Shown here: piece after piece, positions 16,373 to 24,594 of the stretch | Position numbering within the stretch: the stretch's first letter is position 1 | Layout of the letters: the number at the start of each line of letters is the position of its first letter | Source: Phytomonospora sp040655735 | Lineage (GTDB): Bacteria; Actinomycetota; Actinomycetes; Mycobacteriales; Micromonosporaceae | Direction of reading: 5' to 3' | Length of the DNA stretch: 64,000 bases | Assembly (NCBI RefSeq): GCF_040655735.1 | Contig: NZ_JBFAKK010000007.1 | Coordinates: 1 to 64,000, forward strand | Translations under genes and position numbers: made by a program | Notes under the pieces: generated by a model | Database searches by the model: none | Seen by the model: only the letters and a program-made list of their open reading frames with translations | Told to the model about the DNA's origin: nothing

Positions 16373-16630
16373 TCAGCCGCCGCGCAGCGCATGAAGGTTT
16401 GACTCGGCCTCGCGCAGCTTGACGTCGACTTCCCTCAGCATCGACGTCGCCTCGATGACTAGCTCTTGAACCTGATTGGCCTGCGTCGTCCACTGGCTGT
16501 TCCCGATGGTCTCGACGGTGGAGCGCAGTTCGTCGAGTGGCCCGTGAGCGTCGTGGCACGCCTGGGCCGCGTCGGCTGCCTTCTGGACCGCTTGGGTGGT
16601 GGCGGCCAGGGCCGCTTCAGTCATCGACAT
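16373..16630 (-). CDS. small all-helical protein, WXG100-sized
   Basis: 85 residues, entirely helical (TEAALAATTQAVQKAADAAQ, a central turn around NSQW, then QVQELVIEATSMLREVDVKL). Size and helix-turn-helix layout resemble WXG100/ESAT-6-like proteins, but the canonical W-x-G is not present. The frame is open to 16816, yet the upstream part is a Pro/Ser/Thr-rich shadow of the gene before it; the ATG at 16630 has AGGGG upstream. It overlaps the preceding gene by 14 bases. Confidence 0.65.
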   Translation of the reverse strand: MSMTEAALAATTQAVQKAADAAQACHDAHGPLDELRSTVETIGNSQWTTQANQVQELVIEATSMLREVDVKLREAESNLHALRGG

Positions 16631-16949
16631 GCGCGGGCCCCTGGTTGGTTTCGAGGGCGTTGGTGCGGATGCGCTGGTCGGGTGGCAGGAGGAGTTCGAG
16701 TGCGGTGACGGCGTCGACGTATGCGGCGCTGGCGGCGTCGGTGAAGGCGAGGATGTCGGCGTGGGCGGCGGATGCTCGCCGGGCGATCGCGGTGGTGTCG
16801 GCGGCGCCGAGGTCATCGGCGCCGGCGAGGATCCGGGTGAGGGCGTCGGTGGCTAGTTCGGTGTGTTGTGCGGCGGAGTCGAGGGCGAGTTTGGTGTGGT
16901 CGAGGCTGTTGAGGGCGACATCGCGCCATGGGGCTTGGGGGATGGTCAT
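16617..16949 (-). CDS. small helical protein
   Basis: 110 residues, Ala-rich and helical (LDHTKLALDSAAQHTELATD, then IARRASAAHADILAFTDAAS), with a polar tail. Two long helices would suit a four-helix dimer as in ESX-type substrates, but there is no WXG or YxxxD/E signature. It lies 19 bases after the Imm1-like membrane gene and overlaps the next gene, so it is cotranscribed with both. Function unknown. Confidence 0.65.
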   Translation of the reverse strand: MTIPQAPWRDVALNSLDHTKLALDSAAQHTELATDALTRILAGADDLGAADTTAIARRASAAHADILAFTDAASAAYVDAVTALELLLPPDQRIRTNALETNQGPAHVDD

Positions 16950-16968
16950 CGGGTCTCCGAACTGGGGG

Positions 16969-18000
16969 TTAGAGGCGGTCGGCCCATGAGGTCAGGCGTC
17001 CGGGGATGGGCATGAGTGGGGTGAGCGGTGCGTCGAGTGCGTGGGCTAGCTCGGGCATGCCAGAGCTGGCGCGTTCTTGGAGGTCGGCGAGGTCGGTGAG
17101 CAGGTCGCTGAGTTTCCTGGCGTAGATGCCGGCCATGGTCCGCAAGGATCGAACGGAGGCGTCCGTTGTCGAGGTGGGCAGGGCCGGAACGATGGGCGCG
17201 ATCGTCATAGTGGGTTGGTCGATGTGGGCCAGCAGCGCGAGGAGCCCCGCGGCGCCGGCCCCAGCACAGGTGATCAGCAGGCCGGGCCACCAGGGCAGTT
17301 GACCGATGATCATCAGTGCGGTGCCGGTCCCTACGGGGAACAGCAGTGCCAGTAGCACGGCGGGACGCAGAAGGGATCGGTGTGCCGGGCTTCGTTGTTC
17401 GATGTGGGCGGCGTGGTGATCGAGGAGCGCCCGGAGGTCATCGAGCATCGGAACGGCGGCCTCGCTTACGGGATCGCCGAACCCGGTCAGCGCGGTGGCG
17501 AGGCCGGCTGCGCGGGCGGCGAGCAGACGCAGTGCTGGTGCGGTCGCGTCAGGCTGGTTGAGCGGTGGAAGCCACACTGGTGCTCGGCCCTGGACCGGGG
17601 GTGATTCTTCCCAGTCGATCCCGGCGATGTCTGGGCGGAAGCCGCCCGGTTCGGACAGGTATGCATCCACCAGATCGACCAGACGCTTCGGCGTGAGCGT
17701 CACATCACCGGCCGTCTGCCAGATGAACTGCCCGTCAGGCGCAATGAACGTCGCGGGGGTCTCGGCTGCTTCGCCCATGGTGCTCACGGCGCGATAGGTC
17801 CGGTCGTGCCAGGCCACGGCGTACGCCCCGGCTCGGCCGACGGTCAACACCGGACGGGTGGCGTCGCGGTGGCTGGATATCTCGACGAGAGCGGGAACGT
17901 CATCATCGGCGGTCCGCTCAATCAGCAGTTCGACGAGTGCCAGAGCCTCGCCGGCGTCATCGACACGCTGACGCTTGTCCTTTGTGGACACTTCGAACAC
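16969..18000 (-). CDS. membrane protein with N-terminal Imm1-like domain
   Basis: 343 residues. Residues 1-135 look like an Imm1 domain: EALALVELLIERTADDDVPA, PVLTVGRAGAYAVAWHDRTY, and an ending DIAGIDWEE that matches the family's terminal xxWxx strand. A proline linker follows, then two membrane helices (LLRPAVLLALLFPVGTGTAL and WWPGLLITCAGAGAAGLLAL) and a helical C-terminal region. Imm1 domains neutralise deaminase toxins; an Imm1-like domain tethered to the membrane is unusual. First gene of a four-gene operon. GTG start, no strong ribosome binding site. The Imm1 assignment rests on pattern resemblance only. Confidence 0.6.
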   Translation of the reverse strand: MFEVSTKDKRQRVDDAGEALALVELLIERTADDDVPALVEISSHRDATRPVLTVGRAGAYAVAWHDRTYRAVSTMGEAAETPATFIAPDGQFIWQTAGDVTLTPKRLVDLVDAYLSEPGGFRPDIAGIDWEESPPVQGRAPVWLPPLNQPDATAPALRLLAARAAGLATALTGFGDPVSEAAVPMLDDLRALLDHHAAHIEQRSPAHRSLLRPAVLLALLFPVGTGTALMIIGQLPWWPGLLITCAGAGAAGLLALLAHIDQPTMTIAPIVPALPTSTTDASVRSLRTMAGIYARKLSDLLTDLADLQERASSGMPELAHALDAPLTPLMPIPGRLTSWADRL

Positions 18001-18081
18001 AGGGTGGTCCGCCGAACGAGGGGTGAGGGGTGAAGGGGGCTGCCGGTCGGCGGCTGTCCGACCGGCGGCTGTGTCGCGGGG

Positions 18082-18553
18082 TTAGGTGAGGGTTTCGGCT
18101 TCGGTGGTGATGGCCGCCCATTCAGTGCTGATGTTGGTCAGCAGTTCGGCGTGGGTGGTTTTGAACTGCGCCAAGGGTGCGGCGAGTAGGCCCATGGCGT
18201 GGTCGGACAGGCCCTTGCGGCAGGCGCCGTCGGCGGCGGCTACGGCCTTCTCGTGCTCGGCGGCTTCGGTGAAGGCGGGGTCGTTGGGATCGTCCGGGAA
18301 CTTCTCGGTGACGAGGTTGCGCAGGGCCAGCCAGTAGGCGCCGGGGTCGTCGTTGGCGGGTGTGATCGGGTAGCCCTTGGTGGCCAGGCATGACATCCAG
18401 CCGTCGATGGAAGCGGCCACCACGGCCTGCGGAAGCGTCGGCGCCGCGCCGGCTTGCGGGCACGACCATGCCCGCTGCGGCCAGGAGCATCGCGACGAGG
18501 AACGTCAGTCCTCGCCGGACACTGCCGGGTAGTCCTTTTTGCTGGCTTAACAT
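18082..18553 (-). pseudogene. small secreted protein gene with a frameshift after the signal peptide
   Basis: The ATG at 18553 has AAGGAAGG upstream and opens a signal peptide (RRGLTFLVAMLLAAAGMVV). The frame then loses protein character. The mature part continues one frame over as QAVVAASIDGWMSCLATKGY through TTHAELLTNISTEWAAI, ending at 18082. Removing one A in GCAAGCC near 18451-18457 would join the two as MVVPA-AGAAPTLPQAVV. So this is either a recent frameshift or a sequencing error. Mature part about 115 residues with two cysteines; function unknown. Confidence 0.65.
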
Positions 18554-18751
18554 GTGATTCCTTCCTTGGGTGACGGCCCGGTTGAGCGAACCTCTTGCTC
18601 GGGATGAACCAGGCCGCCGAGCTTGGTAGTGCTGGGGGTGTGGCCCTGCCCGTCCGCTGGTGTGTGCCTGAGGGGGCGGCGGGCGGGGCCCGTGGCGGGG
18701 AGCGGTGTCGGGCGGCGGCTCGGAAGGCTGCTGTCTGGTCCCCGCCGGGGG

Positions 18752-19168
18752 TCAGGTCAGGAGGCCTTGGCGGAATGCGATGGCCACGGCTTGGGTCCGG
18801 TCGCGTGCGCCGAGCTTGCGGAAGAGCTTGCTGGCGTGCGCCTTCACGGTCTCTACGGAGACGAACAGGTCGCGGCTGATCTCGGTGTTCGACCTGCCTT
18901 CACCTATCCGGCGAAGAACCTGCATCTCCCGCACCGACAGGACGATCGCGCGCTCGGCCACCGCGGCGTGAACGACCGGCAGAAGACTTGGCGTAGGTGT
19001 CACACCTACCTCGGCGAGCTGCGTCAAGAGGTCATCGAGGAAGATCCGCGCCGCAGCGGGGTTCTTCCGGGCCCCGAACGCTGCACCCAGCAGACTGCCG
19101 ACCAGTCGATAAGTGTGGGAATAGTGGCTGCCCGGCGGACGGGGCCTAGTAGCGGCCGGGGAGGTCAT
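18752..19168 (-). CDS. LuxR-family transcriptional regulator
   Basis: 138 residues. The C-terminal GerE HTH is complete: LSVREMQVLRRIGEGRSNTE, ISRDLFVSVETVKAHASKLF, RKLGARDRTQAVAIAFRQGL. The N-terminal 70 residues are helical and not a receiver domain. The ATG overlaps the stop of the gene at 19165 (ATGA), so this is the last gene of a coupled chain of small genes. It probably regulates that operon or a nearby promoter (inference). The 198 bases to the next stop on the right hold no gene. Confidence 0.8.
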   Translation of the reverse strand: MTSPAATRPRPPGSHYSHTYRLVGSLLGAAFGARKNPAAARIFLDDLLTQLAEVGVTPTPSLLPVVHAAVAERAIVLSVREMQVLRRIGEGRSNTEISRDLFVSVETVKAHASKLFRKLGARDRTQAVAIAFRQGLLT

Positions 19169-19503
19169 CGCCTGCTCCAGTCCGGGCTATATGCATCCGG
19201 CTCGGGCTTGCTGGGCGGGGACCGGTCGGGGCAGCCGGCGGCGATCCACTCGGCATAGACCGCCGCAGCCCGGCCTCCCAGCTCGCCGCGCATTTGGGTC
19301 GACCAGTCCGAGGTCCACATCGAGGCACTGTGGCGGGGGTGCTGACTCAACGGGAATCGGACGGATCCGTACTCGCGGCAGGGTTCGGGCCAGGCCCGGC
19401 GCACCCACAACGCCTCAAGGTCGCCGGCACGCCCCGACACCTCCAGCAACTCGCCACACAAGACCGTCGCACCGATCACGGTCACCTCTTCGACGACCTT
19501 CAC
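19165..19503 (-). CDS. hypothetical protein
   Basis: 112 residues, soluble, strand-rich N-terminus (VVEEVTVIGATVLCGELLEV) and an Arg/Pro/Trp-rich C-terminus with WVRRAWPEPCREYGSVRFP and AAAVYAEWIAAGCPD. The GTG start overlaps the stop of the preceding gene (GTGA), and the stop overlaps the LuxR start (ATGA). No family recognised. The tight coupling on both sides is the best evidence that it is real. Confidence 0.6.
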   Translation of the reverse strand: MKVVEEVTVIGATVLCGELLEVSGRAGDLEALWVRRAWPEPCREYGSVRFPLSQHPRHSASMWTSDWSTQMRGELGGRAAAVYAEWIAAGCPDRSPPSKPEPDAYSPDWSRR

Positions 19504-19763
19504 CGGGCCACGCTCCGCTCGTAACGCTTGCGTGCGGCCACTTCGAGGGCCACGCGGATGTGCAAGGGGAGGTGAACGTCCCCGGCCGGTGTGAAAGTCC
19601 ACTCGCCGCCGATGAGACGGATGGTGCCGATGTCGCGCTTGGGCGGGTCGACCCGCGACACCCACATCACCGGCTCGCCGGGCAGGCCGCAGAACCCGAA
19701 GGGGCCGGAACTGGTGGTCGTGTGCGGGTATCGGATGGCAGTGATCGTGCTGGTGGTGCTCAA
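19500..19763 (-). CDS. hypothetical small protein
   Basis: 87 residues: TTSTITAIRYPHTTTSSGPF, a central RVDPPKRDIGTIRLIGGEWT and an alpha-helical end (HIRVALEVAARKRYER). Probably a small beta-sheet fold with a terminal helix. First gene of the three-gene coupled set that ends with the LuxR regulator. No family recognised. Confidence 0.6.
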   Translation of the reverse strand: MSTTSTITAIRYPHTTTSSGPFGFCGLPGEPVMWVSRVDPPKRDIGTIRLIGGEWTFTPAGDVHLPLHIRVALEVAARKRYERSVAR

Positions 19764-19871
19764 AAGTTCACTCCTTGCTCATGAACCTGGGCATGGGGAA
19801 GCACGCCCGGGGAAGGTCACCCGGCGCGGCGGCAACGCGGTGCACGTCGCGCCGGGGAGATCAAGGAAGGG

Positions 19872-20087
19872 CTAGGCGGCGCTTCGCGGCCGAGGTATGT
19901 GGACAGACCGGCTATCGGCACGAGGTGCGATATGCCAGGAGGCCCGAAACCAGCAGTACGTCACGACGTAGGGCTCAGCGACCAACCGCGCGAAGCTCTC
20001 CGACGGGAAGCACCGCCGCCCACCATGAACACCGCAGCCGGGAAGCCGATCCCAGTCGACGGCCTCGCCGCCACGATCGGCCGTCAT
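19872..20087 (-). CDS. hypothetical small protein
   Basis: 71 residues with an aromatic segment (VAEPYVVTYCWFRASWHIAP). The ATG overlaps the preceding stop (ATGA), the fourth such link in this chain. No recognised domain; composition is only moderately protein-like, so coding status is uncertain. Confidence 0.4.
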   Translation of the reverse strand: MTADRGGEAVDWDRLPGCGVHGGRRCFPSESFARLVAEPYVVTYCWFRASWHIAPRADSRSVHIPRPRSAA

Positions 20088-20350
20088 GGCTCACCATCCA
20101 TGGCGCGAAACCACACTTCGAGGGCCTGCTTCAGGCACTCCTGCGCCGCACCCACGGTGAGCAGCCGACCGCCGTCCACTTTGAGCTCGGGCATCTCCGC
20201 TTCCGGATCGCTCACCGAGCCCAGCAGATAACCGTTGCCGTTGCCTTGGTCCCGGTAGATCCGGAATCCAGCGATATTGGGTTCCCCGCGCACGACGTAC
20301 TCGTTGCCGTTCGATCGAGCGAACCGGCCGTACTCGATCGAGTCCTTCAT
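20084..20350 (-). CDS. hypothetical small protein
   Basis: 88 residues: SIEYGRFARSNGNEYVVRGE, PNIAGFRIYRDQGNGNGYLL, then a C-terminal helix AAQECLKQALEVWFRAMDG. Likely a small alpha/beta fold. The ATG overlaps the stop of the Cys-rich gene upstream (ATGA), and its own stop overlaps the next start. No family recognised. Confidence 0.6.
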   Translation of the reverse strand: MKDSIEYGRFARSNGNEYVVRGEPNIAGFRIYRDQGNGNGYLLGSVSDPEAEMPELKVDGGRLLTVGAAQECLKQALEVWFRAMDGEP

Positions 20351-20544
20351 CGCTCGACCTCACCGGGCGCGAACACCGACTCGAATGACCGCACGCGGGG
20401 CGGCGGCCCGGGCAGCATGGACTCGCGGCGCTGACGCTCGACCTGCGCCAGCACACGGCAGGCATCCACGCCGCACGAACACCCACCGCCACCGTCGCCC
20501 CCGTGCATCTTGGCGACCGCAGACCAGTCCACGTCGGCACTCAT
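20347..20544 (-). CDS. small Gly/Cys-rich hypothetical protein
   Basis: 65 residues. It begins MSADVDWSAVAKMHGGDGGG and contains CSCGVDACRVLAQVERQR, that is three closely spaced cysteines followed by a helix. The ATG overlaps a TGA at 20541-20543 in the frame used by the preceding ORF. Linked by ATGA to the next gene. Possibly metal-binding; no family recognised. Confidence 0.55.
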   Translation of the reverse strand: MSADVDWSAVAKMHGGDGGGGCSCGVDACRVLAQVERQRRESMLPGPPPRVRSFESVFAPGEVER

Positions 20545-20794
20545 TGCGGGGTCCCAGGATCGCTCGCGCCCCGCGATAACCCACCACCACCAGGAAGCTG
20601 GCCAGGAGGACCACCGTGAACAGCATCTCCGGACGCTGCTCCGAGTAGACCCACGCCCCGATCGGGACCGAGCCGAGCACGGCGGCAACCACCGTGGCAC
20701 GCAACCTCACCACCCACACATGAGACGCACGGTGTGGTGAGGCCGATGATTGGTGTGGACGCCTCGGTGGCGTCACAAGCACGCTCTTCGACAC
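20360..20794 (-). CDS. small membrane protein, probably frameshifted near its end
   Basis: GTG start with GGAAGGAG seven bases upstream. The reading begins SKSVLVTPPRRPHQSSASPH and holds two membrane segments (LRATVVAAVLGSVPIGAWVY and MLFTVVLLASFLVVVGYRG). After about 20540 the frame runs antiphase through the well-supported gene at 20347-20544. The other members of this chain end in ATGA overlaps, and a TGA in exactly that position exists in the neighbouring frame at 20541. A one-base indel near 20541-20570 is the likely reason for the overrun. Confidence 0.5.
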   Translation of the reverse strand: MSKSVLVTPPRRPHQSSASPHRASHVWVVRLRATVVAAVLGSVPIGAWVYSEQRPEMLFTVVLLASFLVVVGYRGARAILGPRNECRRGLVCGRQDARGRRWRWVFVRRGCLPCAGAGRASAPRVHAARAAAPRAVIRVGVRAR

Positions 20795-21122
20795 AGGAGT
20801 ACTCCTTCCGTGCTGTCGGCAGCGCCCCCGCGGTTTCCAGACCTGGGCGGGGCCGCTCCCTTCTACGGTTCGACTGCGCTGACGTTGCGGCCATCGATCG
20901 ACTTGTCGGGCACTTGCTCGACGTCCTGGCGCCAGTCGCACGGGCTTCCCAGACCGTGGCCTTCGATCGGTGACAGGTGTCCAGCCTGACGGCCGGGACC
21001 GGCCCTGAACAGGTAGTTCATGCGGACAGGTGGATGGTCCGCATTGGCTTGATCACGGACCGCCGAGGCTGCTGCCGCTTCCTCGCATCGGAACCACTCT
21101 CAGTTTGTGATCGGATGGGGGC
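20795..21122. other. intergenic region with divergent promoters
   Basis: 328 bases between the minus-strand small-gene chain and the plus-strand S9 peptidase. It holds the palindromic site at 21020-21044; I see no gene in it. Confidence 0.6.
21020..21044. promoter_or_regulatory. palindromic operator-like site upstream of the S9 peptidase
   Basis: ATGCGGAC-N9-GTCCGCAT, 78 bases before the peptidase start. The spacer and right flank (AG.TG..TG, then TGG) match a longer site at 24181-24211 in front of the XRE regulator gene. Confidence 0.65.
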
Positions 21123-22871
21123 ATGACGGGTTCTAGCGACGATCACGCCGCCGACGTGTCAGCGTCTTTCGACGGCTTGACCTCATATGGCAGGTGCCTG
21201 TTCTGGGTGGAATCACGATCCGATGACGACGGCAGCAGGGTGATGCGGTGGTCGCCTTCGGCGGGCATCACTCAGGTCGCCTACGGTGTCGGCAGTGAAA
21301 TGCACGCCTACGGGGGTGGCGTGTTCACGCCTAGTCATCTGGGCGTTTGGTGGGTCTCAGGAGCCGATGGCCAGATCTGGCTCGGTGACCGGCGGATCAC
21401 CTCCGGCTCCTGGCAGTACGGCGATCTCTGCTTCGCGGACGGTCTACTGCTGGCGGTACGTGAAGGCTCTGCCGGGGACGAACTCGTTTCCATCGATGCA
21501 CGCAGCTTCGCTCTAACGGTTCTGCGTCGGGCGGCTTTCATCGCCTCGCCGACCCTGCAGGAGGGGCGCGTTGCCTGGGTCGAATGGCCCTCGGATGCGA
21601 TGCCCTGGGATCACGCTGAGGTATGGACCGCGACCATCGAAAGACCGGAGCGCTCCACCTGCATCGCAGGGGGCGCGGGAGAAGCGGCCACACAGCCGTC
21701 GTGGGGTCCCGATGGACGGCTGTACCTCATGTCAGATCGTTCGGGCTGGTGGAACCTCTACCGCACAGCGAGGGACGGCATCGAGGCCATCGCCCCAATG
21801 GGCGCCGAGTGCACCGACGCACTATGGGAACTCGGCTACCGCAGCGTGGCCCACCTCGCGTCCGGCCGGATTGCGCTGCTCGCACGGAACGGGCCCGATC
21901 AGCACCTCGTCGTGAGAGAACCCGACGCGTCAATACGAACCCTGCCGTTGCCGTACACGTCGTTCAAGCCGTATCTGGTCGAGCTGAACGGGACGTTGGC
22001 TTTGATCGCGGCGACATCTCAAGAGAAGCAGCAGATCATCCTGGTCGAGGTCGAAAGCGATAACCCACCGATGATCATCCGCGGCGATCCGTCATCGGCG
22101 GCGGACGTGTCATTGCCCGAGATCCTGACGATTGATTCCTCGGGCCAGTCCGTCACGCTCCTGCTGTACAGACCGAGCGGCGAACACGGCTCAGGGCGGC
22201 GCCCGTTGATTGTGCGTGCCCATCCCGGCCCGACCCATCAGGCGGAAACGCGCCTAGATCCGGAGATTCAGTACTTCACGAGACGAGGGTTCGCCGTGGC
22301 CGATGTGGATTATCACGGGAGCACCGGATACGGACGCGCGTTCCGAACGAGTCTCAACGGCCAGTGGGGCGAGCTCGACGTCGCGGACTGTATCAGCGCC
22401 GCCGATGCCCTGATCAAGTCCGACGTCGCCGACCCCGAGACGGTATTCGTCAGTGGATCGAGCGCGGGCGGATACACAGCGCTCCGCGCAGTGGCCAGGC
22501 GTGACACACCTTTTGCGCTCGCCGTGGCGCGATCGGCCATTGTGGATCCTCGGACTTGGACACTCACGGCCCCACGGTTTCAGCGCGCGCATGCGGCGAC
22601 GCTTTCTCATGACTCCGCCAACGTCGACCCTGCCGCCATTTGCCGCCCGGTGCTGCTGATCCACGGGCTCGCCGACCACGTGGCGCCGGCCGAAGACACT
22701 CGTTCCCTGGCGACGGCACTCAACGAGCGCGGCCTGCTGAGTGGCTATCTCCCGCTACCTGGGGTGGGGCACTATCTGTCGGGGACGAACGTGGAACGTG
22801 CAGCTCTGGAAGCCGAACTAGCTGCCTATGAACGGGTTCTCACATCTCAACAGCAGGCTGATCGAGAGTGA
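21123..22871 (+). CDS. S9-family prolyl oligopeptidase/acylaminoacyl-peptidase
   Basis: 582 residues. The N-terminal two thirds is a beta-propeller (repeating WGPDGRLYLMSDRSGWWNL-type blades) that gates the active site. The C-terminal alpha/beta hydrolase domain has the full triad: S447 in GSSAGG, D518 in HGLADHVAP, H550 in GVGHYL, and the DVDYHGSTGYG oxyanion region. No signal peptide, so it is cytoplasmic. It would cleave short peptides or remove N-acyl amino acids. The 3' end overlaps the convergent XRE regulator gene by 32 bases, and the two share an upstream palindrome, so the regulator may control it. Confidence 0.85.
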   Translation: MTGSSDDHAADVSASFDGLTSYGRCLFWVESRSDDDGSRVMRWSPSAGITQVAYGVGSEMHAYGGGVFTPSHLGVWWVSGADGQIWLGDRRITSGSWQYGDLCFADGLLLAVREGSAGDELVSIDARSFALTVLRRAAFIASPTLQEGRVAWVEWPSDAMPWDHAEVWTATIERPERSTCIAGGAGEAATQPSWGPDGRLYLMSDRSGWWNLYRTARDGIEAIAPMGAECTDALWELGYRSVAHLASGRIALLARNGPDQHLVVREPDASIRTLPLPYTSFKPYLVELNGTLALIAATSQEKQQIILVEVESDNPPMIIRGDPSSAADVSLPEILTIDSSGQSVTLLLYRPSGEHGSGRRPLIVRAHPGPTHQAETRLDPEIQYFTRRGFAVADVDYHGSTGYGRAFRTSLNGQWGELDVADCISAADALIKSDVADPETVFVSGSSAGGYTALRAVARRDTPFALAVARSAIVDPRTWTLTAPRFQRAHAATLSHDSANVDPAAICRPVLLIHGLADHVAPAEDTRSLATALNERGLLSGYLPLPGVGHYLSGTNVERAALEAELAAYERVLTSQQQADRE

Positions 22872-24102
22872 CGTCGGCAAACTCGCGCAAGTCCTTCACC
22901 GCTGACGTGTCGCCGTAGGGATGAAACTCAGCGAGCATCATGGTGACGCGGTGCAGGCTGCGAAACGACGCGGTTTTGGAGGCATGGACGATCGCCTCCC
23001 GGGCAACATGGCATCCTTCCTCGATCTGTGCCGAACGAGCCAGCGCCGCCGCCGCTAGGGCATTCTCCATCGCCAACCGGCGCACTCGGGATGGCTCCAA
23101 AAGCGATATCGAGGTGACGGCTTCGCGATGCGCTTGCCCGTGCCGACCGAGGTCGAACCAGGCGTGCGCCATTTCGTCGGCGAGGTCGGCATGGCCGAAG
23201 TACCTGATCCACGGGGGTTCGAGTGTCGGGTTGCTACGAGACAGGTCTCCCTCGACTTCGCGCAGTGCCGCCGTGCAGGCCCGCTCGTCGCCAAGCCGCG
23301 CATGGGCGCGCGCGAGAACCGTCCGGCAGGCCGCTCGAAGAGCCGGACTGGACTCGGCCTCGATTCCACGTAGAGCTGCCATCGACAACCGAGCAGCGTG
23401 GCGAGGGTCGCCGCAGTGCAGCGCCAAGTGCGCGAGGCTGACGCCGACGATGTATCCGCCGTAGAGCCGGTCTCCGGTCACAGTCGCGATCCGCAGCGCA
23501 TCGAGGTAGTGGCGTTGTGCTCGCCCATCGGAGCCGAGATCGACCGCTTCGTAACCGGCAAGCTCGAGGTACCCGATGGCGACTTCGGGCGCGACTCCTG
23601 TCAAGGCGGATAGGTCGCGCGATAGGTACCCGGTGACGTGAGAGTAGGTGCGTCCCGCGCCCTGAAGATGGTCGATCTGGCGGAGGATAACCAGTTGCGC
23701 CGCGGCGTTGCCGGCGGCGATCGAATCCTGGGGGATGCGTGCGGGCTCTGGATCGGTGAGCAGCCAGTCGAGCACCGCCCGGTCGTCTGCTGCGGGATGG
23801 AACTGATCCGTGGTCGACGGGTTTCGCGCGCGGGTCTTGCGTTCGCGGTTGATCAGCGGCCACATCCGCAGAAGTGCGCCTCGGGCTTCGAGGACGTCAT
23901 CACATTCCTTGACGAAGTCGCCGTGAGCCGGCGCCTTTTCAGCGACCTCGATCTTGCGGACGAGGTCCCCGCTTTGATGAAGTCGTCGACCGAGCTCGTA
24001 GGTCGACCAGCCTCGGGCCGTACGGAAGCGACGAACCTCGGCTCCGAAGAAGTGGAGCGGAGACGCAACCGGCGTGAGCGCCTTGGGCGCTTGTCCCCTC
24101 AT
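22840..24102 (-). CDS. XRE-family regulator with TPR-like C-terminal domain
   Basis: About 420 residues. N-terminal XRE HTH (FGAEVRRFRTARGWSTYELG, then RRLHQSGDLVRKIEVAEKAP) of the type common in actinobacteria. A long helical region with TPR-like repeats follows (AGYEAVDLGSDGRAQRHYLD, SLAHLALHCGDPRHAARLSM, RTVLARAHARLGDERACTAA). The ATG at 24102 is preferred because GAGGTGA lies six bases upstream; a GTG at 24111 in the same frame lacks this. Such proteins often sense a peptide or other small ligand through the TPR part. The palindrome 70-100 bases upstream suggests autoregulation. Confidence 0.8.
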   Translation of the reverse strand: MRGQAPKALTPVASPLHFFGAEVRRFRTARGWSTYELGRRLHQSGDLVRKIEVAEKAPAHGDFVKECDDVLEARGALLRMWPLINRERKTRARNPSTTDQFHPAADDRAVLDWLLTDPEPARIPQDSIAAGNAAAQLVILRQIDHLQGAGRTYSHVTGYLSRDLSALTGVAPEVAIGYLELAGYEAVDLGSDGRAQRHYLDALRIATVTGDRLYGGYIVGVSLAHLALHCGDPRHAARLSMAALRGIEAESSPALRAACRTVLARAHARLGDERACTAALREVEGDLSRSNPTLEPPWIRYFGHADLADEMAHAWFDLGRHGQAHREAVTSISLLEPSRVRRLAMENALAAAALARSAQIEEGCHVAREAIVHASKTASFRSLHRVTMMLAEFHPYGDTSAVKDLREFADVTLDQPAVEM

Positions 24103-24180
24103 CGGAGTCACCTCTGGGTGTCAGACACATTCCCTGTCATTGTGCGCTGTCTCACGCGGGAGCTGGGCTTCTGCGGCCTT

Positions 24181-24211
24181 CCAATGCGGACAGCTGTGTG
24201 GTCCGCATTGG
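24181..24211. promoter_or_regulatory. 31-bp palindromic operator upstream of the XRE regulator
   Basis: Perfect 11-bp arms CCAATGCGGAC and GTCCGCATTGG around nine bases (AGCTGTGTG). It lies 79 bases upstream of the regulator start and matches the site at 21020-21044. Confidence 0.75.
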
Positions 24212-24594
24212 ACGTATGGCGCTTGAGCGAGCGAAGGGTTTTCCTGGAGCCGGAGCGGCACTCGGCGGAGTGCTGGCGAGCAACCCACACGCCGCACGGG
24301 AGGCACCATGAGTCTCACCGAGTCGTTACAGCAGATCGCAGGCTTCGTAGAATGGCTTGCCGTTCGACCACGTGAACCTGCTCCGCGAGAAGATCACCCA
24401 GGCTCAGGGGCCTCGTGGAAGTCCGCCGCTCCGGGGGCATGTCAGTCGAAGCACTCGACGCCGCGCACCGGGCGCCTCATCGCCCAAGGTCGTTGGCAGA
24501 ACATGCGATTTCCGTGCACATCGTGAAAGAACTCCAGTTCTGGGACTTGCCAGCAAAGTTCGCTGGAACAAGCCAACGAAAGGAAGTAGAGGAC
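24212..24594 (+). other. 383 bases with a probable broken small ORF
   Basis: An ATG at 24308 after GGGAGG opens SLTESLQQIAGFVEWLAV and then degenerates. The neighbouring frame continues plausibly as LPFDHVNLLREKITQAQGPR, and a third frame as SVEALDAAHRAPH through AISVHIVKELQFWDLPA. This pattern suits a small gene with frameshifts, but no family is recognised. Confidence 0.35.
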
